Positions 1 to 8,751 of a stretch of 64,000 bases of DNA are shown here, piece after piece (the first letter of the stretch is position 1; each line of letters begins with the position of its first letter). The notes under the pieces were generated by a model that was not told where the DNA came from, did no database searches, and saw nothing but the letters and a program-made list of their open reading frames with translations. A program made the translations under genes and the position numbers. The stretch is from Acridotheres tristis (lineage: Eukaryota; Chordata; Aves; Passeriformes; Sturnidae), in the NCBI GenBank assembly GCA_037013685.1, contig CM072885.1:28371442-28435441 (forward strand). Reading direction: 5' to 3'.

Positions 1-281
1 ATAAAATCCTGGTATCTGGGAAGAAAGGTAAACAATGAGTGAGGAGAAGATGCTAAGGAAATGAAAGGCTAAAAAAAAAAAAAAAGGGAAAATTGTGAAA
101 CCAAGTGAAAACATTTAAAGTGAATGGGATGACAAGAAGTGCAGGGAAATGGACTGAAGCTTGCCCAAATAATCCTCATTGAAACTGTAAGATTTTATTC
201 CTTTCCTGAAAGGACAAAAGAACAAAACTGAATAAATCCAATCAGAACCTAGATGAATACCAATTGATATGAATATCTCAC
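1..281. other. Unique flanking DNA, nothing recognised
   Basis: A-rich non-coding sequence with a short poly-A run near 72-85. I see no gene or repeat family here. Its last five bases, CTCAC, are the target-site copy of the LTR that follows. Confidence 0.6.
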
Positions 282-980
282 TGTCCTAGTTTAGGACAAA
301 TTTGGGAGGAAACCTCTGAATGAGGTCCCTCTAGGAAAAAAAAAAAAAGAAAAGATTCCAAGCAGTCCCTCCCCCAGTCGGCTCGGGGGAAAAAAGAGAT
401 AGGAAAAAAAATTGGAGAGAAGTGGAAAAAAAGAAAACTGTTTATTCAACAGGCAACACACCTCCCAGCACAAAGTGAACAATATCAAACAGCAAAACCT
501 CTCACCGTTCCGAGGAGATGGCAGATTTAGAAGAGCTCTTTCCGTGGCTGCCCGGCTCACTCAGTCTGCTCTCAGTCCCTCCTGTGCTGGGGATGCCGCG
601 GCCCAGGCCAGGCCCGCTGGGCCACAGGTGTGAGCTCCCGGTGCTCTGCTGGGTTTGCAGTCCAGAGGAGGCTCAAACAGTTCCAGGAAAACAGAAAAAA
701 GGAAAAAAACAAAACAATCCAGGGGGCTTCTCTGCCTCAGCTAGCCAGAAAACTAACCAAGAGCAAAGGAGAGCTCTCTCTCTCTCTCTGTCCATCACAG
801 TCAACACAGCCAGTGTGCAGGAATGCGGGGCAGCCAGTGCAGTCTCTGATAACAAATTCTGCACTTCTTCTTTCCCCCCCTCCATTCCTGGAACCAGTCT
901 TAAAGTTGCAGAATTTAATATTCAACACCAAGAGAACAGACGATTTGGGGATATAGGCATCATACAGTGACCCCAAGACA
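282..980 (-). mobile_element. Solo LTR, minus strand, TGTC...GGACA family
   Basis: The element is bounded by TG and CA and flanked by a perfect 5-bp direct repeat, CTCAC, at 277-281 and 981-985, which shows retroviral-type integration. Read on the minus strand it ends with a CTAAACTAGGACA-like terminus and carries an AATAAA polyadenylation signal (TTTATT at 441-446 on the + strand). It is related over its ends and polyadenylation region to the + strand LTR at 38875-39515. No internal retroviral sequence adjoins it, so it is a solo LTR left by LTR-LTR recombination (inference). The open frames of 70-150 codons in it are incidental. Confidence 0.85.
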
Positions 981-985
981 CTCAC

Positions 986-1962
986 CCATTTGAATTCTGT
1001 CAAAGAATTGGGAAACACTGGGAAATATGATCAGCCAATAGCTAGAGAATTGCTGATGACCTTACCTTTTCCCCTTAATTAACATTGCTTTATTATGAGG
1101 TTTCTCTTGATAAGATCACATGAAGATTTTATACCTATCTTTATAACAAAATATATCCAGTCTTCAAGTTTTTTCAGTCTTCTTTCCCAATTTTTAATGG
1201 AATATTTTTTTTTAATTGTCTTTAATTCACACAGCATAATTAGTGTTTTATTATACTGTAATGAAACTTTCTCCAGAAAATCAAGTCTTCTGTGGCCTTC
1301 AAGCTTTTACTAATCTTTCATTATTCTGGGGTTTTTTAAAAAATGTTTTTATTGGTTTTAGAGAGCTTTTTCTGTCTGTAGATCTTTTGTGCTTTATTTA
1401 TTTTTTGCTACACTGTGGGAATATGTTATTCTTACATGGGTGTTTAGATTCCTCAGCTTTCATCTATTTCTTGGATTTTTTCATCTTGCTTTTGATATCA
1501 TCCCCTTAACCTCTCTGTTTTCTAAGATGTAACCTCAATGTTTTCGAAGAATTTTGACTCAGGCTTCAGGCTCCAGAGGAATAAACCATTTTTTTCTGAG
1601 GACATACTGAGGCATCAATGTGTATTCATTACTGTGCCTCACTGATGTCATGGCTTTGGAGTAGAACAGTTGATTTTTCTTATTGGATTTCTTTACAGAG
1701 TTTAGAGTTCTAAATCCTACCCTCTCAAATATATCCCTTCTGATTTATATAATTTTTTTTAATCTTTCAAAATGCCCCTTGAAGTAATAATAAACCTCTT
1801 TCTTCGAGGTTGTCAATGGAAAAGTTGGTTTACGGAGTTGGTTTACTGAGCTCTGCTTTTTTGCTTTGTTACAATTTGAAACTAGATTCTTTATTAATAC
1901 AGCCATAATCCAGGAGCCTTTTTTTCCCCAAGTGCTTTGATATTAATGATCTCAATTACTTT
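986..1962. other. AT-rich unique DNA, nothing recognised
   Basis: Pyrimidine- and T-rich non-coding sequence with no recognised gene, repeat family or RNA. Short open frames on the + strand are rich in Phe, Leu and Ile and look like chance frames in T-rich DNA. Confidence 0.55.
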
Positions 1963-1967
1963 ATGAG
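1963..1967. repeat. 5' target-site duplication of the full-length ERV
   Basis: ATGAG directly precedes the 5' LTR and corresponds to AAGAG at 8747-8751 after the 3' LTR. Four of five bases match. The 5-bp length agrees with the perfect 5-bp duplication around the related LTR at 60757-61468. Confidence 0.7.
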
Positions 1968-2688
1968 TGTTAAGGGTTGGATTGTTCCCCTTTTCTTTCT
2001 GTGAATTCCTCCCATTGTTATGCTAAGTAGTTGCGGCTACACCTTAAAACATAGATAATGTTCTCTCGTAGGGGGGTGGGCGGAGGTGGGGAGGGGGGGG
2101 GAACCGGAAAAGGAAAGGTGGGAGAGGGGTCTGGGGTGGGGACTCTCTCTCGCTGGGCTCGTGGAGGGAGAGGACGCCCCGTGCTTCCCTCTGGCATCTC
2201 CCCCTGACATCTCAGTGCTGACATCCACGCTCCCTGCCTGGGACATCACTCTGCTGCTCTCCCATCTCACCCTACTATCTCCGGACACTTTGCGGAGCAC
2301 CACGACCGACACCGTGAGGGGGGGGAGTCACCTTCCCATCCCCTCTCACCCCTGGGCCTCCGCCGCCATCACTCCAGCCCTCTTCAACTGCGCGGGACCT
2401 GCCCTGCCCCCACAGCACCGGTAACTGAGCGCAGGAAGACGGCCTGAGGCCAAAAGGGACTGGAGCTGAGCTAGACTGTTCTGTTCTGTTGCCAATTTTT
2501 ATAGCTGTTGTTGTTTTCTGCCTTGTTAAATACCAGTAAAGAACTGTTATTCACATCCCCATATCTCCTTCCTGAAAGCGTCTGATTTGGACCTAAAATA
2601 ATTAAAAGGGAGAGGGGTTGCACTCTGCATTGCAGAAAAGGGGCTCTTGCCTTTCCTTAAACCATACCTGTCTTTTCAAACCAAGACA
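1968..2688 (+). repeat. 5' LTR of the ERV
   Basis: Begins TGTTAAGGG and ends AAGACA, pairing with the 3' LTR at 8038-8746. It has a G-rich tract near 2071-2100, a GC-rich middle, a TATA-like TTTTTATAG near 2496-2504 and an AGTAAA polyadenylation-like signal at 2535-2540, so U3 is long and R/U5 short (the U3/R/U5 division is inference). The same landmarks recur in the LTRs at 45485 and 60757. It is expected to drive transcription of gag-pol. Confidence 0.93.
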
Positions 2689-2693
2689 GATTT

Positions 2694-2711
2694 TGGTGCC
2701 CAACGTGGGGC
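2694..2711 (+). other. Primer binding site, tRNA-Lys type
   Basis: TGGTGCCCAACGTGGGGC lies 5 nt after the 5' LTR. It matches the well-known Lys1,2-type primer binding site except for T at position 4, where C is usual; in RNA this would be a G-U pair with the tRNA. It primes minus-strand DNA synthesis. The ERV-L group is named for a leucine primer, so a lysine-type site with this pol is notable. Confidence 0.85.
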
Positions 2712-2790
2712 ATTGCCTGAGGGCATTGAGAGAGGGGTAGAAAAGGGAATAACAGTTCTTGAATTACCCAAGCTTGTGGTAGGTGACACC

Positions 2791-4746
2791 ATGCTGTCCA
2801 GCTTACCCTGGATTGGCCTCCATGTGGTCACTGCTATATCTCTCCCATTTGCAAGCCCTTTTTTAAACACGAGTTTCATAACCAAGGTTACTGTGGCTAT
2901 TATCTGGTTTATTATGTGGGTTGATCAGTTGAGGAATTCATGGATTTTTAATTTTCTCTGGAAGATGGCCACATGGATTCAGAGCTATCGCACTCTAAGT
3001 GTGTGTTTCTGGAGCTACTTCAATAATGGTACTTACTGTGAGGAAGTGGCAGCAGGTGAAATTTTTTCTCAACCCATCACAGGTTTTTTGAAGTTCACCC
3101 CACCAGTCTTCAAGGGGTTCCAATCCGCTTTAAATGCTAATGACATTATATTGTGGCTAGTGTTGTTTATATCCCTGTTAAACCTGTTCTATCTAACAGT
3201 CAGAGATAAGGGGAGATTGACTTGGATAACAACCCTGATACCTACCCCAGGGATTAGTGATGTTACCCCAGAGCCTGATCCTGTCCCAGAGACTAGGGAG
3301 GTTACCCCAGAGCCTGATCCTGTCCCAGAGACTAGGGAGGTTACCCCAGAGCCTGATCCTGTCCCAGAGACTAGGAAGGTTACCCCAGAGCCTGATTTTG
3401 TCCCAGAGACTAGGGATATTACCCCAGAGTTTGACCCTGCCCCACAGCCCACCTCGGAAAGGAACCACCCACAATGGCTGGGGGTGCTAGTAAAGGAGAT
3501 ACGTGAGATGGGCCAGATGCTGAAGGAGTACCTCTCCCCAGCTGGTGAGAAACCCTCCCCCTGCCTTAAAGAGGGAGAATCTGATGGTGCAGCAGTGGGA
3601 CCCACAGATGTTACATCCATCCAGGTTCCAGCTGAACTGCAAGGGCACTCACAGCCAGCAGCAGTTGCCCCTGTGGAAACTAGGAAGTCTAAGATGAAAA
3701 CAAGGCACCTAGATAATAAGGGTCAGGAAGGGGGCCCCTCACAACCAGCAGGGGAGCCAGAAGTTGAGATCATCACCGAGTCCCTGTCATACGAGAGTCT
3801 CCGTAACCTGCGAAAAGACATTGTACGACGGGGCCGTGAGCCTTTTACAACCTGGTTACTGCGGGTCTGGGACCTTATGGGTACAGGTGTGCAACTGGAT
3901 GGTACTGAGGCAAGGAATTTGGGAGCCTTGACCCAGGACTCAAGTGTGGCCCAGGTATTTGTAAGGGAGACAGGTCTCCTTTCCCTCTGGGAGCGACTTT
4001 TAATGAGCGTGAGAGAGAGGTTTGTCCACAGGGAAAGAATGCAGGAGTACCACCAGAGAACACGTTGGAATACCCTTGAGGAAGGGATCCAAAAGCTGAG
4101 AGAAGTGGCAGTACTGGAGGTGCTCTTTGGGAGGGATGGACAGCATGACAATGACCCTGACAAGGTCAGGTGCACAGGACAGATGTTGTGGAATCTGGCA
4201 AACCTGGGCCCATCTCAATATACCTCCTTTATTGCAATGATTGATGCTGATACCAACCAAGTGACAGTGGGTTCTGTTGCCAACAGGCTCAGGAATTATC
4301 AGAGTATGATGGCTGGCCCAATGCAGGCTCATGTCTCTGCTGTGGCTAAGGACCTCAGAGAGGAGTTTAAGGAGGAGATGAAGGAGATAAGGGAAGAGGT
4401 GAGGAAGATCAGTGCAGCACCAGTGCGAGTCATGGACCTCAAAAGTAGAGCCCAACGCCCCCCAGCTAGGGAGAGAGGGTACACCCCACGTGCTGACCTG
4501 TGGTTTTTTCTACGTGACCACGGGGAAGACATGAGAAGGTGGGATGGGAAACCCACTTCTGTCCTGGCAGCACGGGTGCGCCAACTCAGGGAGGGGAACA
4601 CCAACAGAGGGAACTCCACTAAAGTGAAGGTAGCCTCAGCCTCCCATGGAGGTGCAGGGTATTACAGAAGGGAGGATGATCTGTCAGATCCCCTTGAAGG
4701 AACCTCTAGTATGTATGCCCAGGAGAGAAATAATAACCAGGGCTAG
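2791..4746 (+). CDS. gag: Gag polyprotein of the ERV, with hydrophobic N-terminus
   Basis: The 651-residue structural polyprotein would form the intracellular particle. I start it at ATG 2791, the first ATG after the primer binding site, with A at -3. The frame is open further upstream into the LTR but without an ATG. Residues about 8-44 are strongly hydrophobic and 119-137 form a likely membrane helix, instead of a usual soluble matrix domain. Residues 158-222 are four to five copies of a 13-residue VTPEPDPVPETRE-type repeat. A capsid-like helical region spans about 325-510 (with a TWLLRVWDLMG stretch), followed by a charged coiled coil about 515-540 and a basic C-terminal part. There is no CCHC zinc knuckle, which agrees with ERV-L and foamy-type Gags. 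It ends at TAG 4744-4746 in the same frame as pol. Assignment as Gag rests on position and the capsid-like region. Confidence 0.85.
   Translation: MLSSLPWIGLHVVTAISLPFASPFLNTSFITKVTVAIIWFIMWVDQLRNSWIFNFLWKMATWIQSYRTLSVCFWSYFNNGTYCEEVAAGEIFSQPITGFLKFTPPVFKGFQSALNANDIILWLVLFISLLNLFYLTVRDKGRLTWITTLIPTPGISDVTPEPDPVPETREVTPEPDPVPETREVTPEPDPVPETRKVTPEPDFVPETRDITPEFDPAPQPTSERNHPQWLGVLVKEIREMGQMLKEYLSPAGEKPSPCLKEGESDGAAVGPTDVTSIQVPAELQGHSQPAAVAPVETRKSKMKTRHLDNKGQEGGPSQPAGEPEVEIITESLSYESLRNLRKDIVRRGREPFTTWLLRVWDLMGTGVQLDGTEARNLGALTQDSSVAQVFVRETGLLSLWERLLMSVRERFVHRERMQEYHQRTRWNTLEEGIQKLREVAVLEVLFGRDGQHDNDPDKVRCTGQMLWNLANLGPSQYTSFIAMIDADTNQVTVGSVANRLRNYQSMMAGPMQAHVSAVAKDLREEFKEEMKEIREEVRKISAAPVRVMDLKSRAQRPPARERGYTPRADLWFFLRDHGEDMRRWDGKPTSVLAARVRQLREGNTNRGNSTKVKVASASHGGAGYYRREDDLSDPLEGTSSMYAQERNNNQG
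3262..3456 (+). repeat. 39-bp tandem repeat in gag, about 5 copies
   Basis: Units of 39 bp start at 3262, 3301, 3340, 3379 and 3418. The first two are identical, the third and fourth have few changes and the fifth is diverged. Each codes 13 residues, so copy-number change keeps the frame. The product is an acidic, proline-rich, probably extended linker between the hydrophobic N-terminus and the capsid-like region. Confidence 0.95.
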
Positions 4747-4821
4747 AGGGGCCCTGCCTCTAGCCAGGGAGAGGCACGGGAAAACCGGATCTTTTGGACG
4801 GTGTGGATCCGATGGCCTGGC
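4741..4821 (+). promoter_or_regulatory. Candidate stop-codon readthrough signal at the gag-pol junction
   Basis: The gag stop TAG (4744-4746) is in frame with pol and no other stop intervenes. GGCTAGAGG (4741-4749) and CCTCTAGCC (4757-4765) form a perfect 9-bp hairpin that contains the stop. An alternative 7-bp stem, TGCCTCT (4755-4761) with AGAGGCA (4770-4776), starts 8 nt after the stop. Its loop bases GCCAGG (4763-4768) are complementary to CCTGGC at 4816-4821, allowing a pseudoknot. An 8-nt spacer followed by a pseudoknot is the known arrangement at the gammaretroviral gag-pol UAG. The pairings are read from sequence; function is inference. Confidence 0.55.
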
Positions 4822-7800
4822 ACATCAGAGCCACAGGAACACAGAGCATTGGTTGACACTGGTTCACAATGTACATTAATACCATCGGGACATGTCGGGA
4901 AGGAACCTGTTTCAATTGCTGGGGTTACGGGGGGATCTCAGGAATTGACTTTGCTGGAGGCTGAGGTGAGCCTGACTGGGAAAGAGTGGCAGAAACATCC
5001 AATTGTGACTGGCCCAGAGGCACCATGTATCCTAGGCATAGACTTCCTCAGGAACGGCTATTACAAAGACCCAAAGGGACTCAGGTGGGCTTTTGGAATA
5101 GCTGCTGTGGCAGCAGAGGGCATTAAGCAGTTGAACACCCTGCCTGGGCTATCAGAAAACCCATCTGCAGTGGGACTCCTCAGGGTGAAAGAGCAACAGG
5201 TGCCAATTGCTACCTCAACAGTGCACCGCCGGCAGTACCGGACGAATCGAGATGCCGTGATCCCCATCCACAAGATGATCCGTGAGCTGGAGAGCCAAGG
5301 GGTGGTCAGCAAAACCCACTCACCCTTCAACAGCCCCATCTGGCCTGTGCGTAAATCTGAAGGAGAATGGAGACTGACAGTGGACTATCGTGCATTGAAT
5401 GAGGTGACTCCACCGCTGAGCGCTGCTGTGCCGGACATGCTGGAACTGCAGTACGAGCTGGAGTCCAAGGCAGCCAAGTGGTACGCCACCATTGACATCG
5501 CCAATGCATTCTTCTCCATTCCTCTGGCAGCAGAGTGCAGGCCTCAGTTCGCTTTCACCTGGAGGGGCGTGCAATACACGTGGAACCGACTGCCCCAGGG
5601 GTGGAAACACAGCCCCACCATCTGTCATGGATTGATCCAGGCTACACTGGAGAAGGGTGGAGCTCCAGAACATCTGCAGTACATTGATGACATCATTGTG
5701 TGGGGGGACACAGCAATGGAGGTATTTCAGAGAGGAGAAAAGATCATTGAGATTCTGCTGGGAGCCGGCTTCGCCATTAAAAAGAGCAAAGTCAAAGGGC
5801 CTGCCCAAGAGATCCAGTTTCTGGGAGTAAAGTGGCAAGATGGATGGCGCCAGATCCCCAGTGAGGTCATCAATAAGATCACTGCAATGTCTCCACCAAC
5901 CAGCAAGAAGGAAACACAAGCTTTCCTAGGTGCCATAGGCTTTTGGAGAATGCACATTCCTGAGTACAGCCAGATTGTGAGCCCTCTTTACCTGGTCACC
6001 CGCAAGAAGAACGATTTCCACTGGGGCCCTGAGCAGCAGCAAGCCTTCGCCCAGATCAAGCAGGAGATTGCTCATGCAGTAGCCCTTGGCCCAGTCAGGA
6101 CAGGACCAGATGTGAAGAACGTGCTCTACTCTGCAGCCGGGAACCATGGTCTGTCCTGGAGCCTTTGGCAGAAGGTGCCTGGTGAGACGCGAGGCCGACC
6201 ACTGGGGTTCTGGAGTCGAAGCTACAGAGGGTCCGAGGCCAACTACACTCCAACGGAGAGGGAGATCTTGGCCGCCTATGAAGGGGTTCAAGCTGCCTCA
6301 GAGGTGGTTGGCACGGAAACACAACTCCTCCTGGCACCCCGACTGCCAGTGCTGGGGTGGATGTTTAAAGGAAAGGTTCCCTCAACCCACCATGCCACTG
6401 ATGCCACATGGAGTAAATGGATTGCCCTCATCACACAACGCGCCCGTATTGGAAACCCGAATCGCCCTGGGATTTTGGAGATAATTACCAACTGGCCGGA
6501 AGGTGAAAACTTTGGTCTTGCCGACGAAGAGGAACAGGAACAAGTGACCCGGGCCAAAGAAGCCCCACCGTATAACCAACTGCCAGCAGATGAAACACGC
6601 TATGCTCTTTTCACTGATGGTTCCTGCCGCATCGTGGGGATGAACCGGAAGTGGAAAGAAGCCGTATGGAGCCCCACACGACAGGTTGCACAAGCTACCG
6701 AAGGAGAAGGTGGATCGAGTCAACTTGCTGAACTCAAAGCTGTTCAGCTGACCCTGGACATTGCTGAAAGAGAGAAGTGGCCAAAACTCTACCTTTACAC
6801 TGATTCTCGGATGGTAGCCAATGCTCTGTGGGGATGGCTGGAAAGGTGGAAAAAGGGTGACTGGCAACGTAGGGGAAAACCAATCTGGGCTGCCAATGAA
6901 TGGAAAGACATTGCCACCAGGATAGAGAAGCTGCCTGTGAAAGTCCGTCACGTAGATGCCCATGTCCCCAAGAGTCAGGCTAATGAGGAACACCGACACA
7001 ATGAGCAGGTAGATCAGGCGGCACAGATAGAGGTGTCGAAGATAGATTTAGACTGGCAGCACAAGGGAGAGTTGTTCCTGGCTCAATGGGCCCATGATGC
7101 CTCAGGTCATCAGGGCAGAGATGCCACATATAAGTGGGCACGAGACCGAGGGGTGGATCTAACCATGGACAGTATTTCTCAAGTTATCCATGACTGTGAG
7201 ACGTGCGCTGCCATCAAGCAAGCCAAGCGGGTGAAGCCCCTCTGGTATGGGGGGCGATGGGCCAAATATAAGTATGGAGAGGCCTGGCAGATTGACTACA
7301 TCACACTGCCTCAAACTCGCCAGGGCAAGCGCTATGTACTGACCATGGTGGAAGCCACCACTGGGTGGTTAGAGACCTACCCTGTGCCTCATGCCACTGC
7401 TCGGAACACCATCTTGGGTCTGGAAAAACAAGTTCTTTGGAGGCATGGTACCCCTGAGAGAATTGAGTCAGACAATGGGACTCATTTCAAGAATAGCCTT
7501 ATAAACACCTGGGCTAGAGAAAACGGCATTGAGTGGGTGTACCATATCCCCTACCATGCACCAGCTGCAGGGAAAGTTGAACGGTGCAATGGCCTGCTTA
7601 AAACCACCTTGAAGGCACTGGGTGGGGGAACTTTCAAGAACTGGGAGATTAATCTACCAAAGGCCACCTGGTTAGTGAACACCCGAGGTTCCACTAACCG
7701 AGCAGGCCCTGCCCAATCTGAGCCCTTGGGAATATCAGATGGAGATAAGGTTCCAGTGGTACACATGAGAGGTATGCTAGGAAAAATTGTTTGGGTGAAT

Positions 7801-7929
7801 CCTGCCTCCAGCAAAGACAATCCCATCCATGGAGTTGTATTCGCTCAAGGACCAGGTTGCACCTGGTGGGTGATGCAAAAGAATGGAGAGACCGGATGCA
7901 TACCCCAAGGAGACCTTGTTTTAGGGTGA
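4747..7929 (+). CDS. pol: Pol polyprotein: protease, RT, RNase H, integrase
   Basis: This open frame continues directly after the gag TAG and encodes the replication enzymes. Its first ATG lies after the protease, so expression as a Gag-Pol readthrough product is likely. Counting residues from 4801: protease LVDTGSQ with catalytic D19; reverse transcriptase with D232 (ATIDIANAFF), LPQGW, and YIDD at 294-297; RNase H with D606, E644 and D668; integrase zinc motif H765-x4-H770 and C799-x2-C802; catalytic core D832, D891, E927, giving the D,D(35)E spacing. The frame is intact with no missing catalytic residue. It ends soon after the integrase C-terminal region, without a recognisable dUTPase. 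The YIDD box and the RT sequence around it suggest an ERV-L-type pol (family knowledge). Whether it is active cannot be told from sequence. Confidence 0.93.
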   Translation, partial: RGPASSQGEARENRIFWTVWIRWPGTSEPQEHRALVDTGSQCTLIPSGHVGKEPVSIAGVTGGSQELTLLEAEVSLTGKEWQKHPIVTGPEAPCILGIDFLRNGYYKDPKGLRWAFGIAAVAAEGIKQLNTLPGLSENPSAVGLLRVKEQQVPIATSTVHRRQYRTNRDAVIPIHKMIRELESQGVVSKTHSPFNSPIWPVRKSEGEWRLTVDYRALNEVTPPLSAAVPDMLELQYELESKAAKWYATIDIANAFFSIPLAAECRPQFAFTWRGVQYTWNRLPQGWKHSPTICHGLIQATLEKGGAPEHLQYIDDIIVWGDTAMEVFQRGEKIIEILLGAGFAIKKSKVKGPAQEIQFLGVKWQDGWRQIPSEVINKITAMSPPTSKKETQAFLGAIGFWRMHIPEYSQIVSPLYLVTRKKNDFHWGPEQQQAFAQIKQEIAHAVALGPVRTGPDVKNVLYSAAGNHGLSWSLWQKVPGETRGRPLGFWSRSYRGSEANYTPTEREILAAYEGVQAASEVVGTETQLLLAPRLPVLGWMFKGKVPSTHHATDATWSKWIALITQRARIGNPNRPGILEIITNWPEGENFGLADEEEQEQVTRAKEAPPYNQLPADETRYALFTDGSCRIVGMNRKWKEAVWSPTRQVAQATEGEGGSSQLAELKAVQLTLDIAEREKWPKLYLYTDSRMVANALWGWLERWKKGDWQRRGKPIWAANEWKDIATRIEKLPVKVRHVDAHVPKSQANEEHRHNEQVDQAAQIEVSKIDLDWQHKGELFLAQWAHDASGHQGRDATYKWARDRGVDLTMDSISQVIHDCETCAAIKQAKRVKPLWYGGRWAKYKYGEAWQIDYITLPQTRQGKRYVLTMVEATTGWLETYPVPHATARNTILGLEKQVLWRHGTPERIESDNGTHFKNSLINTWARENGIEWVYHIPYHAPAAGKVERCNGLLKTTLKALGGGTFKNWEINLPKATWLVNTRGSTNRAGPAQSEPLGISDGDKVPVVHMRGMLGKIVWVNPASSKDNPIHGVVFAQGPGCTWWVMQKNGETGCIPQGDLVLG

Positions 7930-8037
7930 AATACCTATAGTACTGTGCCTATGTCTCTAACTGCATGTATGTATATATAATGTAACAGTTTAATTTGGTA
8001 TAGCATATTAGTATGGGAGAAATTCAGGGGTGGATAA
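7930..8037 (+). other. Short pol-LTR spacer with weak polypurine tract; no env
   Basis: Only 108 bp separate the pol stop from the 3' LTR, too little for an envelope gene. Purine-rich stretches at about 8013-8020 and 8026-8034 are candidates for the plus-strand primer, but both are short and interrupted, so the exact polypurine tract is uncertain. Confidence 0.7.
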
Positions 8038-8746
8038 TGTTAGGGGTTGGATTGTTCCCCTTTTCTTTCTGTGAATTCCTCCCATTGTTATGCTAAGTAG
8101 TTGCGGCTACACCTTAAAACATAGATAATGTTCTCTCGTAGGGGGGTGGGCGGAGGGGGCGGGGGGAACCGGAAAAGGAAAGGTGGGAGAGGGGTCTGGG
8201 GTGGGGATTCTCTCGCTGGGCTCGTGGAGGGAGAGGACACCCCGTGCTTCGGTCTGGCATCTCCCCCTGACATCTCAGTGCTGACATCCACGCTCCCTGC
8301 CTGGGACATCACTCTGCTGCTCTCCCATCTCACCCTACTATCTCCGGACACTCTGCTGAGTACCACGACCGACACCATGAGGGGGGGAGTCACCTTCCCA
8401 TCCCCTCTCACCCCTGGGCCTCCGCCGCCATCACTCCAGCCCCTCTTCAACTGCGTGGGACCCGCCCTGCCCCCACAGCACCGGTAACTGAGCGCAGGGA
8501 GACGGCCTGAGGCCAAAAGGGACTGGAGCGGAGCTAGACTGTTCTGTTGCCAATTTTTATAGCTGTTGTTGTTTTCTGCCTTGTTAAATACCAGTAAAGA
8601 ACTGTTATTCACATCCCCATATCTCCTTCCTGAAAGCGTCTGATTTGGACCTAAAATAATTAAAAGGGGGGGGGTGTGCACTCTGCATTGCAGAAAAGGG
8701 GCTCTTGCCTTTCCTTAAACCATACCTGTCTTTTCAAACCAAGACA
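8038..8746 (+). repeat. 3' LTR of the ERV
   Basis: Begins TGTTAGGGG and ends AAGACA, collinear with the 5' LTR. Differences from the 5' copy include the length of the G tract, a 5-bp deletion in a CTGTT repeat and scattered substitutions. It is followed by AAGAG, the second target-site copy. It supplies the polyadenylation site of the proviral transcript. Confidence 0.93.
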
Positions 8747-8751
8747 AAGAG

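Larger units (their letters stand above)
1968..8746 (+). mobile_element. Full-length envelope-less endogenous retrovirus, ERV-L-like
   Basis: A complete provirus: 5' LTR, primer binding site, gag, an in-frame TAG, pro-RT-RNase H-integrase, a short non-coding tail and the 3' LTR, with a 5-bp target duplication carrying one mismatch. Both coding frames are open from start to stop. There is no env frame: only 108 bp separate pol from the 3' LTR, and no dUTPase is evident. The RT and integrase sequence style, the lack of a Gag zinc knuckle and the 5-bp duplication suggest the ERV-L (class III) group (family knowledge plus inference). By eye the LTRs differ by about fifteen to twenty substitutions and several small indels, so the insertion is fairly young. 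Members of this kind move inside the cell rather than between cells. Confidence 0.93.

Noticed and set aside
518..970. 150-codon open frame on the + strand
   Set aside because: It lies wholly inside the minus-strand solo LTR and has low-complexity composition.
4741..4800. Ribosomal frameshift between gag and pol
   Set aside because: Gag and pol are in the same frame with only the TAG between them, so a frameshift is not needed.
7930..8037. Envelope or dUTPase gene downstream of integrase
   Set aside because: The space is only 108 bp and holds no suitable frame; no dUTPase motif is seen in the pol C-terminus.
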